64,000 bases of DNA from Brevundimonas sp. (lineage in GTDB: Bacteria; Pseudomonadota; Alphaproteobacteria; Caulobacterales; Caulobacteraceae), in contig NZ_JAUYNX010000011.1 of the NCBI RefSeq assembly GCF_030704825.1, forward strand, positions 62,001-126,000. Reading direction: 5' to 3'. The position numbers and the translations under genes are program-made. Positions 8,894 to 19,312 of this stretch are shown piece by piece; position 1 is the stretch's first letter; every line of letters starts with the position of its first letter. Below the pieces are notes generated by a model. It made no database searches, was not told the DNA's origin, and was given only the letters and a program-made list of their open reading frames with translations.

Positions 8894-8913
8894 CTTAACC
8901 GAGCCGGGTTAAG
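8894..8913. promoter_or_regulatory. Inverted repeat between purA and the receiver gene
   Basis: CTTAACC (8894-8900) and GGTTAAG (8907-8913) form a 7-bp inverted repeat with a 6-base spacer, 30 bases upstream of the receiver-protein start. TTAACC is the CtrA half-site, but the spacing between the two TTAA cores is 10, not the canonical 7, so a CtrA site is not certain; it may be a weak hairpin. Confidence 0.35.
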
Positions 8914-8931
8914 GGCCGTTGAACGCGAGGC

Positions 8932-10227
<1,296 letters not shown>

Positions 10228-10311
10228 GACTCTTCTCCGCTGTCCGGGATTTCGGAACGCGGGCGCAGCCTATAGCCGGGGAATCATCGGGTGTCGTCCC
10301 GGCGTCGAGGA

Positions 10312-11463
10312 TTATTCCGCCAGCGCCGTCTCGAACGCCCAGTCAAGCCAGGGCGTCAGCGCCTCTATATCCGCGACATCCACGGTGCAGCCGCACCAGA
10401 TGCGCAGACCGGCCGGAGCATTGCGGTGGCTCTCGATATCGAAGGCCGCGCCCTCGCCCTCGACCAGGGCCTTCATCCGCCTGACGAGCGCCTGTCGGTC
10501 ATCCTCGGCCATTCCGGCCACGCGCGGATCGACGATCTTCAGACACACCGAGGTCGTCGACCGCGTCGCCGGGTTTCCGGCCAGATACTCGATCCAGTCC
10601 GTTCGCCGGACCCATTGATCCAGCGCGGCGGCATTGGCCTGCGTCCGGGCGATCAGGGCCTCCAGCCCGCCGACCGACAGCCCCCATTCCACGCCGTCGA
10701 TCCAGTCCTCCAGGGTCCAGACCGAAAACGTGTTCAGCATCGAACCGCTGGCCAGCAGCCGGTCGAACCCCTTGCCGTCGCGCAGGCGCAACACCTTCGG
10801 CACGGGCCGGGGCGGCTCATAGCGGTCCAGTCGTTCGACCGCCCGGGGCGACAAGGCGGCGACGCCCAATCCCGCCTCCCCGCCCAGCGCCTTCTGGAAG
10901 CTGAAGGTTACGACATCCAGCTTCGCCCAGGGCAGGGGCATGGCGAAGGCCGCCGAAGTGGCGTCGCAGATCACCAGGCCCTCGCGGTCCCCGGAGATGA
11001 AGTCGGCGTTCGGCGCACAGACGCCCGACGTCGTGCCGTTCCAGGGGAACACCAGGTCCCTGGCCGGATCCACCTTCGAGGTATCGGGCCACTCGCCCCA
11101 CGGCGCCGTCAGAACCTCGGGGTCCAGCTTCAGGTGCTCGACCGCGTCGGTGGCCCAGACCTTGCCGAAATTCTCGAACGCCAGCACCTGGACCGGACGC
11201 TCGCCCAGCATCGACCACATGGCGGCCTCGACCGCTCCCGTGTCGGATCCGGGGACATAGACCATGACCCAGTCGGCCGGAACCTGCAGCAGATCGCGCG
11301 TCAGCCCCAGGCCATGGGCGAACCGCTCCACCACCTCCGGCGCGCGGATGCCGCGACCGAGCAGCTCATGCGGAATCGCCTGCGACGACCACCCGGGCCG
11401 CTTGGCCGTCGGGCCCGACGAGAACCACGGTCTTTCGGGCTTGATGTTCGGTCGGTTCGCCAT
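10312..11463 (-). CDS. serC: Phosphoserine aminotransferase
   Basis: A 383-residue PLP enzyme of the alphaproteobacterial SerC type, which converts 3-phosphohydroxypyruvate to phosphoserine with glutamate as donor. The N-terminus (PWFSSGPTAKRPGW) and PLP-lysine motif (TFSFQKALGGEAG, Lys near residue 200) are recognisable, with the PLP-contacting Asp in VICDATSAAF upstream. Its ATG overlaps the stop of the J-domain gene (ATGA), implying coupled translation. In Caulobacter relatives serA usually follows serC; here purA follows instead and no serA is visible, so serA must lie elsewhere if present. Confidence 0.95.
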   Translation of the reverse strand: MANRPNIKPERPWFSSGPTAKRPGWSSQAIPHELLGRGIRAPEVVERFAHGLGLTRDLLQVPADWVMVYVPGSDTGAVEAAMWSMLGERPVQVLAFENFGKVWATDAVEHLKLDPEVLTAPWGEWPDTSKVDPARDLVFPWNGTTSGVCAPNADFISGDREGLVICDATSAAFAMPLPWAKLDVVTFSFQKALGGEAGLGVAALSPRAVERLDRYEPPRPVPKVLRLRDGKGFDRLLASGSMLNTFSVWTLEDWIDGVEWGLSVGGLEALIARTQANAAALDQWVRRTDWIEYLAGNPATRSTTSVCLKIVDPRVAGMAEDDRQALVRRMKALVEGEGAAFDIESHRNAPAGLRIWCGCTVDVADIEALTPWLDWAFETALAE

Positions 11464-12380
11464 CAGTCACGGAACGGCCGCATGGGCCCCTTGTCGCGCG
11501 CGTCGTGCGCCAGTTTCGTCAGTTCGGAAGTGTCCTCGGGCAGGACGATCATCAGCCTGGCCAACAAATCGCCGCGCCGCCCGTTCTCGAACGCCCCGCG
11601 CCCCTTGAGCCTCAGCACCCTGCCTGAACTGGAACCCGCGGGAATCGTCATGCTGACCGTGCCCTCCGGCGTCCGCACCGGGACCTTGCCCCCCAGCACC
11701 GCGTCGTACAGCGTCACGGGCTGATCCATCGTCAGGTCAGCCCCGTCGCGGGTGAAGATCGGGTGTTTCGCCACTTTCAGCTCGATCAGGGCGTCGCCCG
11801 CCGGGCCACCGCGCCCCGACGCGCCCTGGCCCTTCAGCCGGATGGTCTGCCCGTCGCCTGCGCCCTTGGGGATCGCTACGTCCAGCATCCTTCCGTCCGA
11901 AAACTGGATGCGCCGCGTCGCACCCGAAATCGAATCCTCAAGGCTGATCTCCAGCGTCGCCTTGACGTCCTGCCCGCGTGGAGCGAACCCGCCGGTCCGC
12001 GCGCCGCCCGGCCGCGCCGCGCCGCCGAACATGCCGCCGAACAATTCGTCCAGATCGATGTTCTCGAAGCCTTGCTGTCTCGCCCCGCCCTGGCCGAAGG
12101 GATTGGCGCCCGGGCCGCCGCGCGCCTGACTGCCGCCGAAACCGCGGAATTGCTCGCGCCCGTCGGCGTCGATCTCCCCGCGGTCGAATTTGGCGCGCTT
12201 GTCCTTGTCGCCGAGCAGGTCGAAGGCCGCGGTGATGCGCTTGAACCGCTCATCGGCCGCAGTGTTGCCCGGATTCTTGTCGGGATGGAGTTCCTTGGCG
12301 AGCTTGCGGAACGCCTTCTTGATTTCGTCCGCGCTTGCGCCCCTTGAAACGCCCAGTTCCTTGTAGGGATCGCCCGCCAC
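11463..12380 (-). CDS. CbpA/DnaJ-type cochaperone
   Basis: A 305-residue Hsp40 without zinc finger. The J-domain is at residues 3-70 with the HPD motif at 32-34, followed by a Gly/Phe-rich linker (about 78-130, GGMFGGAARPGG) and two CTD substrate-binding domains (from about 138). It stimulates DnaK ATPase and hands over unfolded clients. Absence of the CxxCxGxG repeats places it with CbpA rather than DnaJ. It overlaps serC by one base pattern ATGA. It lies beside the end of the GTA cluster, which is probably coincidence. Confidence 0.93.
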   Translation of the reverse strand: MAGDPYKELGVSRGASADEIKKAFRKLAKELHPDKNPGNTAADERFKRITAAFDLLGDKDKRAKFDRGEIDADGREQFRGFGGSQARGGPGANPFGQGGARQQGFENIDLDELFGGMFGGAARPGGARTGGFAPRGQDVKATLEISLEDSISGATRRIQFSDGRMLDVAIPKGAGDGQTIRLKGQGASGRGGPAGDALIELKVAKHPIFTRDGADLTMDQPVTLYDAVLGGKVPVRTPEGTVSMTIPAGSSSGRVLRLKGRGAFENGRRGDLLARLMIVLPEDTSELTKLAHDARDKGPMRPFRD

Positions 12381-12457
12381 GTCGAATGCCGCTCCACCGA
12401 AAGCCGAGTGCGTCAGTTAGGGCATCGCGGCCGCCACGCAAAGAGAGACCGGACAAA

Positions 12458-15400
12458 TCACTGACTCAGGGCGAGGCGGGCCTCGGCGCCCCAGCCATAT
12501 CCCGACCCCCACTGCGAAACCGCGATCGTGACGCCGGCGCCGAATCCACCCGGAAAGTCGGCCGCCGCATCCGCCGCCGCATAGACGGCCCCGGCCATCT
12601 CGACCTCCAACACACGCGCCTCGCTGCCTCCGTCCATCACGCGCACCCGGAAGCGCGGCGGGTCCCCGGCGATCGCCTCGCCGTCCCAGCGATCGCCGTC
12701 GATCCGGGACCGCGCAATCCAGCCCAGGTCGAACCCGCCGTCCGCGCGCGCCGTCGCTCGCAGATGGGCCGGCGCCCAGGGCCGGTCGTGCACGCCCGTG
12801 GCGGTGAAACCGATCTCGCTCACGCGCGCGCCCCCGGCCGGGCCGCCCGCCGGACCGGCGCGCCAGATCAACGGCAGGCCCCGCTCGGCGCGCGGCGATG
12901 CCGCCCGAGCCGGAGTCCGGTCCAGAAACACCACCAGCCCGCCGCTCGCGGCGCCCTCGGCTTCAGTCCCCTGTTGCCCTCGCAGCAGACCCGTGAGGCG
13001 CCAGACTCCCTCGCCCACCAGCATCGCCGACCGGAACTGCACCAGTTCCCAACCCGTGGCGGTTTCAATCGCCGCCGCATTGCCGCCCGCGAACACCGCC
13101 GTCGCCGCCAGACTCTCGGGCGTCCGTCCCTCGACCCGCACCAACAGGGTGTTGGTCTCGTCCCACCGATGCCGCACACCCCGGGGTAGCGCCTGCATCA
13201 GCACGCCCACTGTGGCCGGGTCGGCGATGTCGCCCCGCGCAGTCAGCGCTTCTGCGGAAGCGCCCGCGAACACCCGCATCGGCCGCCATGGGTCCGCCGC
13301 CGTGACCGCTATCGGCCGCCCGTCATTCTCGCTTCCGATCAGCGGCGGCAGTTCGATCATCCGGAAGAAGGGAGCTCCCGGGACGGCGGAAGCTTCGCCC
13401 GCCGTCGGCCGCCCGTCGTCCTCCCCGACCAAGACGGTAGACAGGGGCTCCAGCACCACCGACGGAGTCTCGTCGAGGTCCAGCCGCATCACCCGCCAGG
13501 CGCCGCCGCGCCCCTCGACCATCACCGTGTCTCCGGGTTCCAGCGCCATCGCCTCGACCGGCCCGGGCAAGACCATCAGCCGATCCGCCCCTCCGGCCTC
13601 CAACGCCCGTTCCGCCGCCGACCTCGCCAGGGCGCCGGAACACACCGCGGGCAGATCCAGATCGACCCCGCCGCCCTGGCCGTCCGACCGAATGACCACC
13701 GATCCGGTCTGGTACCCGGCGTCGCCGTCGATGTACCGCACACGCGCCGCGCTGGCTCCGGGCTCCAGCACCCGCTCGACCCGCAGGCTCGCGCCCTCGT
13801 CCGGCAACGCCAGCTCGCCGAGGGTCAGCGAGGCGACTGCCGCCTCCCCCCCGATCACCGCCACCCGACCACCCCGCTCGGCCGCGACCAGACCCAGGCC
13901 GGCCAGCAATGGCTCCAGCGCGTCCCGGCTCCGCATCGGCCGATCGATCACATAGCCCTGCACCTCGCCGGCGAAGCCGCCGATCTCGAAATCCCCGTCC
14001 GCCAGTCCGCCGCGCCTCAACACCGCGGCGATCAGGTCGCGCGTCTCTCCCGCCAGCCGCCCGTTCAGCCAGTGCCCGGTGCGCCAGCCTCCCGCGTCGG
14101 CCCAGACCTCCTCGCGCCCCGGGAAGGCCGGCCAGGGTCGCGCATCCCAGCACCAGACGTCCTCCGCCGCCAGCATGGGTCCGCCATAGACCGACGACAC
14201 GGGATTGTTTCCCGGCTCCTGGAAATGCTCGATCACGGCCTCCAGCACCCTCCTTTGCATCCGGTCGTCCCGCCCGCCGGTCGAGAAGGGCGGCAGGGCG
14301 CTTTCGGCGCTCTTGGGGTCCAGAAACAGGTTCGGCGCATTGCCGCCCCGATCCACCGCCGCGCAGCCGAACTCCGTCAACCGGATCGGTTTCATGCCCG
14401 GCGTCCACGCCGTCGGCGAGGCGTTCCTCGCTCCGCCGGGACGGTCGTGATGCGCATTCGACCACCACCCCTTCAGGTCCTTGACCCGGAACACCCAGTC
14501 CTCGCCATGCGCCGTATCCGTGATCGGCGTCCGCACCTGAGCCGCCCGGTCAGTATCCGAGGCGTAGAACCAGTCGAACCCCTCGCCGCCGACGACCTGC
14601 GCGGCCAGATAGGCCGCATCGTCCGGCCCGGCGAAGGCCTCGCCGTCCAGGCCTCCGTCGCCGGAGCGCCAGTCGCCCAATGGCGGATACCAGTCGACGC
14701 CGACGTAATCGATATTGGCGTCCGCCCAGAGCGCATCGAGATGAAACGCCACCTCGCCGCCGTCGCGCAGCCCCGCATATTCGGACCAGTCGGCGGCATA
14801 GCTGATCGCCACCTCCGGCCCGACCACGGCCCGGCATTCCGCCGCCAGCGTCCGCAGCTGCGCCACCGCCGGAAATCCGCCGTCCGCGTCCCTCGTCGTC
14901 GTCAGCCCGCGCATCTCCGAGCCGATCAACAGGCCGTCGGCCCCGGTTTCTTCAGCCAGGGCTGCATAATGGAGCGCCAGCCGCCGCAGACCCCATCCGT
15001 CCGCCGGGCCAAACATCGCCTCGACGTCGGCCGTCGCGCCCGCGCCGTCCACGCCCCGGACGCGGCCCCGCCAGGGATAGGCCGCCTGTTCGGCCCCGCC
15101 GTACGGATCGGGCAGTCCGTTCCCCGCCGCTACGTCCATGAAGACGAACGGATACAGGGTCACCTCCAGCCCCCGCGCCTTCAGCTCCGAAACCGCCTGC
15201 CGCACGCTGTCATCCGACGGCGTTCCGCCATAGGCCGGGCCGCTGTCTCTCTGCGAGATCAGGTGCGCCTCCGCCCGGTTCAGCCCCGCGACCGACCACG
15301 TCAGGGGCTCCGTCGGCTTGTCCGCCCGCTCGACGCCCGGCCGGATCGTACAGTGCCCGGCTCTCAGGTCGTCGCCGAACCAGCCGACCACCAGGCTGAC

Positions 15401-16177
15401 CCGCTTCAGATTCGGGCATTGCGACAGCAGCTGGTCCAGCGAAACCGCGAGATCTGTTCGCCCCACCGCCGCGTGCAGGTTCTCGGGCGTCGTCCGGGTC
15501 AATCCTTCGCGCCGCATCACCGGCTCGGTCGCCAGCACGAACTCTCCGGCGCCGGGGATCAGACACACGCCTTCCAGCCGGTCCTCCAGCCGCGGCGCAT
15601 CTCCCCGCGCTCGCCGGAACACCTCGAAGGCCAGCTGCGGCGGACGGTTGCCGTACGGCCCCAGCGGCAGATCCTCGAACACCACATAGGCTGTGCCCCG
15701 ATAGGCCGGCGCCGCCCCCTCGATCGCCTCGATCAGCGGGTCGGGCGTCTGCCCCTCTCCGCCCCGATGCACCCGCATCGTCAGGCCCGACAGGTCCATC
15801 GGACGCCCGTCGGCCCACACCCGCCCGATCCCGTCGATCTCGCCTTCGCACAGGGCCACGGCGAAGCTCAGCGAATAGGCGTATTCAATCGTCCTCGGCC
15901 CGCCCTTGCCCGCCGATTCCGTGTGGCGCGCCTCCCGGAATCGCGCCGCCCAGATCACCTGTCCGGTCACGCGCGCCCGCCCGAACACGCAGGCCATCGG
16001 CGCGCCCTCCGCCGTCCCCTGCACCTTCAGCGTCTCCAGTCGCGGGCCCTTCTGTCGCGCCGGCTCAAGGCTCGAGATCACCCGCTGATCGATGGCGCGC
16101 CCGAGGGTCGAACCGATCACGGCGCCGATCGGCCCGCCGACGGCCTGCCCCACGCTGCTCAGGATCACCTGCGCCAT
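12458..16177 (-). CDS. GTA g15 host-recognition (megatron) protein with TIM-barrel domain
   Basis: A 1239-residue protein equal in size and order to RcGTA g15, the large baseplate/tail-tip protein. The N-terminal ~300 residues form phage-tail-like domains (MAQVILSSVGQAVGGPIGAVIG start). The middle holds the GTA TIM-barrel domain (AVAISYAADWSEYAG-like region with ADANIDYVGVDWYPP near residue 500). The C-terminal part is a phage tail-type domain that varies among strains and probably contacts the recipient. I start at the Met two bases before the g14 stop; the listed longer frame only overlaps g14. It is the last gene of the cluster and touches nothing downstream. Confidence 0.93.
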   Translation of the reverse strand: MAQVILSSVGQAVGGPIGAVIGSTLGRAIDQRVISSLEPARQKGPRLETLKVQGTAEGAPMACVFGRARVTGQVIWAARFREARHTESAGKGGPRTIEYAYSLSFAVALCEGEIDGIGRVWADGRPMDLSGLTMRVHRGGEGQTPDPLIEAIEGAAPAYRGTAYVVFEDLPLGPYGNRPPQLAFEVFRRARGDAPRLEDRLEGVCLIPGAGEFVLATEPVMRREGLTRTTPENLHAAVGRTDLAVSLDQLLSQCPNLKRVSLVVGWFGDDLRAGHCTIRPGVERADKPTEPLTWSVAGLNRAEAHLISQRDSGPAYGGTPSDDSVRQAVSELKARGLEVTLYPFVFMDVAAGNGLPDPYGGAEQAAYPWRGRVRGVDGAGATADVEAMFGPADGWGLRRLALHYAALAEETGADGLLIGSEMRGLTTTRDADGGFPAVAQLRTLAAECRAVVGPEVAISYAADWSEYAGLRDGGEVAFHLDALWADANIDYVGVDWYPPLGDWRSGDGGLDGEAFAGPDDAAYLAAQVVGGEGFDWFYASDTDRAAQVRTPITDTAHGEDWVFRVKDLKGWWSNAHHDRPGGARNASPTAWTPGMKPIRLTEFGCAAVDRGGNAPNLFLDPKSAESALPPFSTGGRDDRMQRRVLEAVIEHFQEPGNNPVSSVYGGPMLAAEDVWCWDARPWPAFPGREEVWADAGGWRTGHWLNGRLAGETRDLIAAVLRRGGLADGDFEIGGFAGEVQGYVIDRPMRSRDALEPLLAGLGLVAAERGGRVAVIGGEAAVASLTLGELALPDEGASLRVERVLEPGASAARVRYIDGDAGYQTGSVVIRSDGQGGGVDLDLPAVCSGALARSAAERALEAGGADRLMVLPGPVEAMALEPGDTVMVEGRGGAWRVMRLDLDETPSVVLEPLSTVLVGEDDGRPTAGEASAVPGAPFFRMIELPPLIGSENDGRPIAVTAADPWRPMRVFAGASAEALTARGDIADPATVGVLMQALPRGVRHRWDETNTLLVRVEGRTPESLAATAVFAGGNAAAIETATGWELVQFRSAMLVGEGVWRLTGLLRGQQGTEAEGAASGGLVVFLDRTPARAASPRAERGLPLIWRAGPAGGPAGGARVSEIGFTATGVHDRPWAPAHLRATARADGGFDLGWIARSRIDGDRWDGEAIAGDPPRFRVRVMDGGSEARVLEVEMAGAVYAAADAAADFPGGFGAGVTIAVSQWGSGYGWGAEARLALSQ

Positions 16178-16179
16178 TC

Positions 16180-16629
16180 TCAATCCTCCCTGAAGGGTTC
16201 GGCGCCGGGCCAGCTGAAGGCCGCGACCAGCCGCCGGCGCCACCAGGCCCCCATCCAGCTTTCCACGACCGCCCGCCCCCAGTAGGCGTGGATCATCCTC
16301 GGCTCCGGTCCCCCCGTGTCGCTCAGGATCGCGCAGTGTTTGGCCGGACAGCCGGGCGCCATGCGAAACAGCACCACATCCCCCACAGCAGCCCGGGCGA
16401 CCGGGATCTCGGTCAGCCACCGTCGCGCCTCCATGAGCAAGGTCTCCTCGCCCCCAACCTCCGCCCAGTCAGGCCGGTAGGGCGGCGGACTCTCGGGCTC
16501 GGCGCCGACCAGCTCTCGCCACACGCCGCGGATCAGACCCAGGCAGTCCGCTCCCTCGCCCTTCACGCTGGCCTGATGCCGGTACGGCGTTCCCAGCCAG
16601 CCGCGCGCGGCAGTCACCGCCGCCCTCAT
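16180..16629 (-). CDS. GTA g14 NlpC/P60-type cell-wall peptidase
   Basis: A 149-residue phage-type NlpC/P60 peptidase, the tail-tip enzyme that opens recipient peptidoglycan. The catalytic Cys is in GADCLGL near residue 28 and the His in AKHCAIL near residue 97. A second conserved block WLGTPYRHQ is at the N-terminus. The ATG overlaps the g13 stop by four bases. Order g13-g14-g15 matches Rhodobacter GTA exactly, which supports assignment independently of the motif. Confidence 0.93.
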   Translation of the reverse strand: MRAAVTAARGWLGTPYRHQASVKGEGADCLGLIRGVWRELVGAEPESPPPYRPDWAEVGGEETLLMEARRWLTEIPVARAAVGDVVLFRMAPGCPAKHCAILSDTGGPEPRMIHAYWGRAVVESWMGAWWRRRLVAAFSWPGAEPFRED

Positions 16630-17279
16630 CGCCGGCTCCCGCCGTCGTTGCGTCCGCCCTCGACCGGCGCCGCCATCAGGAAGTCATCGCCCGGAATGTC
16701 CGGAAACCCCTGGAAGTTGAGCCCGTTCGCGAACGTCCCGACGCAGGTCGCCCATCGCTTGTCGCAAACGGCGCCGGGAAACGCGTCCAGATCGACGCCG
16801 CACCGCCCGTCACCCAGCATCGCGTCGCACTCGCGCCCATAGGTCCGGCCGACCACCCGTTCCAGCTTCGCCAGCGGCCCTTCCAGGTCCGCCGTGAACC
16901 CCGCTCCGTCGCGCCGGATGCGCGCCAGCGTCGCAGACCACAGCGGGAGCCGCAGGTCCGGCCGCGCCCAGTCCACCCGCCACAGCGCGACCGACGCGCC
17001 GTCGTACAGTCCGCTCTCGACCTCAGCGTCGGTGATCGCCGTATCGTCCAGCCCGCCCGCGACCGCCGCCGACCCCGCGCTGAACCCCACGGCGCTATCC
17101 GCCGCCCCGGCGGTCCAGCCGCTCGCGGCCCGGCACGGAATTCCCTCGATCGTCAGGTCGCGATCATGATCGGTGAACCCCAGTTCGAAGCCGTCCGGGC
17201 GTCGCAGCAGCCAGACATGGCAAAGCGTCGCCGCCCCGCTCTCGATGCGGGCGGCCATCTCCTCCGGTATCGTTCGCAT
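16626..17279 (-). CDS. GTA g13 tail hub protein (DUF2163)
   Basis: A 217-residue DUF2163 protein. The N-terminal block (MAARIESGAATLCHVWLLRRPDGFELGF) and FTDHDRDL pattern are typical of this family; the C-terminal part carries Cys residues (GRECDAMLGDGRCGVDL, AVCDKRW) that in the RcGTA hub have been reported to bind a metal cluster. I infer a hub at the tail end joining g12 and g15. It follows g12 after three bases and overlaps g14. Confidence 0.9.
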   Translation of the reverse strand: MRTIPEEMAARIESGAATLCHVWLLRRPDGFELGFTDHDRDLTIEGIPCRAASGWTAGAADSAVGFSAGSAAVAGGLDDTAITDAEVESGLYDGASVALWRVDWARPDLRLPLWSATLARIRRDGAGFTADLEGPLAKLERVVGRTYGRECDAMLGDGRCGVDLDAFPGAVCDKRWATCVGTFANGLNFQGFPDIPGDDFLMAAPVEGGRNDGGSRR

Positions 17280-17282
17280 GTC

Positions 17283-17912
17283 TCAGACCCGCACCTCGAT
17301 CAGCGGCACGGCCGCCATCCGCCCGGCCTCGAAGGTTTCCAGCGTCACCTCGATCCGGTCGGTGTCGAAGCGCACGGGCGTGTCGAACTCGAACCCGGCC
17401 GAGACCGCCGCGCCTGCGCCGGGCGCCGCGTCGAGCGTCACCAGCCCGGTCGCCGCGTCGACCACGAACGCCTCCAGGTCCAGTTCGACTCCGCCGATGG
17501 CGATCCGCACTGTGCCCTCGACCGGCTTGGCGATCCGCCGCTCAAGCGCGTCCTCGCCCACGCCATACCGCTTCCCCAGCTGGAACGTCGTTCGCATCCC
17601 GTCCCCCTCGCCCAGCGCCTGATCCAGCGGCCCGACCGCCTCCCCCGGCGCGCAGGACTTGAAGTCGGCGAAGTCCCGAAACCGGAAACCGTACAGCCGT
17701 CCCCTCCGCGCCTCGAAGAAGCCGGTCAGCGCCGCCATGTCGTCCAACGACCTCAGATTGGTCCCGATCAGATATCGCCGCCGCCCTTGCGCCCAGGGCG
17801 TCGACCGCCGCTCGAACCCGGAGCCCAGGGTTACGATCTCCGTTCTCCGCTCCACCCCGCCGGTCGATCCGAACGCCAGCCGCGCGGGCAGCCTCACCTC
17901 GTGAAACGCCAT
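17283..17912 (-). CDS. GTA g12 distal tail protein (DUF2460)
   Basis: A 209-residue DUF2460 protein, the distal tail ring in RcGTA. Conserved features are FHEVRLPARLAFGS at the N-terminus and the RYLIGTNLRSLDDMAALTGFFEARRGRLYGFRFRD-type region near residues 48-85. It begins a minus-strand block g12-g15 that is separated from g11 by 2.1 kb of plus-strand genes, so it either has its own promoter in the 112-base divergent gap or depends on long read-through. Confidence 0.92.
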   Translation of the reverse strand: MAFHEVRLPARLAFGSTGGVERRTEIVTLGSGFERRSTPWAQGRRRYLIGTNLRSLDDMAALTGFFEARRGRLYGFRFRDFADFKSCAPGEAVGPLDQALGEGDGMRTTFQLGKRYGVGEDALERRIAKPVEGTVRIAIGGVELDLEAFVVDAATGLVTLDAAPGAGAAVSAGFEFDTPVRFDTDRIEVTLETFEAGRMAAVPLIEVRV

Positions 17913-18024
17913 CAGAATCCCCTTCCTGTTCCGTGCCCGCCAGGTTCCACTTTCGCTTGTCGGGCGAGCGGCGTTCGGTCATCCTCAGGCTCGCGGACAC
18001 GGGTCCGACGCACGGGAGGGCGTT

Positions 18025-18510
18025 ATGACGCTTGAGGGTTCAAACCAGATTCAGAGCTTCGATTGGCAGAAGCTCCTGTTTTCATTCGAAGGACGCACGC
18101 GCCGCTCGCACTTCTGGATCGGTTGGCTGATCTGCCTGGGCGTCGGCGTGGTCGCCGGCTGGATTCCCCTGATCGGCGGCGTGATCTCGATCGCCCTGAT
18201 CTGGCCGAACCTGGCCATTTCGGTGAAGCGGCTTCACGACATGGGCAAGAGCGGCTGGCTGGTCGCCATTCCCTGGGCGATCAGCATCGTCGGCGTATTC
18301 GTCGGCGTCGCCCTCATGGGGGTGTCGGCCTTCGCCAACGCCGCCGCCCTTGAACGCGAGGATCCGGCCGCTGTCCTGGCCCTTCTCGGCCCGGCCCTGG
18401 GCCTGTTCGCCCTGCTCGCCCTGGTCAACCTCGGCTTCCTGCTCTGGATCGGCCTGACCGACGGCCAGCCCGGCGACAATCGCTTCGGGCCGAATCCGAA
18501 GGGCCTCTGA
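18025..18510 (+). CDS. DUF805 membrane protein, first of three
   Basis: A 161-residue DUF805 protein with four predicted membrane helices. Family marks are FSFEGRTRRSHFWIGWL near residue 20, VKRLHDMGKSGW near residue 70, and the C-terminal QPGDNRFGPNP. It lacks the cytoplasmic N-terminal domain of the two following paralogues. DUF805 proteins are widespread inner-membrane proteins of unknown function, sometimes near phage genes. It lies on the strand opposite to the GTA genes, between g12 and g11. Start at ATG after GGGAGG. Confidence 0.88.
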   Translation: MTLEGSNQIQSFDWQKLLFSFEGRTRRSHFWIGWLICLGVGVVAGWIPLIGGVISIALIWPNLAISVKRLHDMGKSGWLVAIPWAISIVGVFVGVALMGVSAFANAAALEREDPAAVLALLGPALGLFALLALVNLGFLLWIGLTDGQPGDNRFGPNPKGL

Positions 18511-18594
18511 CGACTATACTTGCAGTTGTCGACCACCGCGCCATGAGCCAGGGTGCGCGGCGGTCGCTTCGACTGTCGATTCCGGGGCGGGGGC

Positions 18595-19251
18595 GTGCGC
18601 GGCGAGATACTGGACTTCAATGACGCCTCCGGCGAGGGCCTGATCAGCGGCGACGACGGCCTGCGCTATCCGTTCGACCGGACCGGTTTGATGCAACGCG
18701 ACCTGCTCCGGCCTGGCCAGCGGGTCGATTTCGTGATCTCCGACAGCGTCGCGACCGGCGTCTGTCTGCTGAGGACCGAACCGCCCCCATCCTCGGCCCG
18801 CGTCGACGGCGACACGCTCAGCCCCTGGCGGTACTTCACCCGTTGCCTCGCCAAATACGCCGATGGCCACGGTCGCGCGCGCCGGAGGGAGTACTGGTAT
18901 TTCCTGCTGTTTCAGGCTCTGATCCTGGCTGTTCCGCTGATCGTCTGCATCGGCCTCGCCGCCACGGCGAGCAGCGGGACGCCCAGCGACGCCGCGTCCC
19001 TGACGATCGGACTGTTCGCTCTCCTGGCAGGGGTCGTCTACCTGTTCTTCGTCATCCCCGGCATTTGCGTTTCGATCCGCCGCTTTCACGACGTCGGTCT
19101 GACCGGTTGGCTGATTCTGCTCGGACTCATTCCGTACGTCGGCGGTCTGATCACCTTCGTCATCACCCTGCTGCCGTCCGAAGCCCGCACCAACAAGCAC
19201 GGCCCCGTTCCCGGCCAGTCGAGCCGCACGACGGCGGACGTTTTCAGCTGA
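18595..19251 (+). CDS. Cold-shock-like domain fused to DUF805 membrane domain
   Basis: A 218-residue protein. Residues 1-55 (VRGEILDFNDASGEGLISGDDG..YPF) align with the next gene's N-terminus and look like a small OB/cold-shock-like fold, with the G-x-G-x-I-x-G-D-D-G pattern. Residues ~75-200 are a DUF805 membrane domain with four helices (REYWYFLLFQ, IRRFHDVGLTGWL). The GTG start is chosen by alignment with the third paralogue; the ATG-like upstream frame is not conserved. Its role is unknown. It is 84 bases after the first DUF805 gene and probably cotranscribed with it. Confidence 0.82.
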   Translation: MRGEILDFNDASGEGLISGDDGLRYPFDRTGLMQRDLLRPGQRVDFVISDSVATGVCLLRTEPPPSSARVDGDTLSPWRYFTRCLAKYADGHGRARRREYWYFLLFQALILAVPLIVCIGLAATASSGTPSDAASLTIGLFALLAGVVYLFFVIPGICVSIRRFHDVGLTGWLILLGLIPYVGGLITFVITLLPSEARTNKHGPVPGQSSRTTADVFS

Positions 19252-19312
19252 GGCGACGGCTTGTGGGCCGCGTGGCCCTCCGCCAGGGTGTGGTCTGGAC
19301 CCAGGGGGAATC

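Noticed and set aside
14072..16285. A 737-codon plus-strand open frame
   Set aside because: Antisense to GTA g15; composition typical of a shadow frame.
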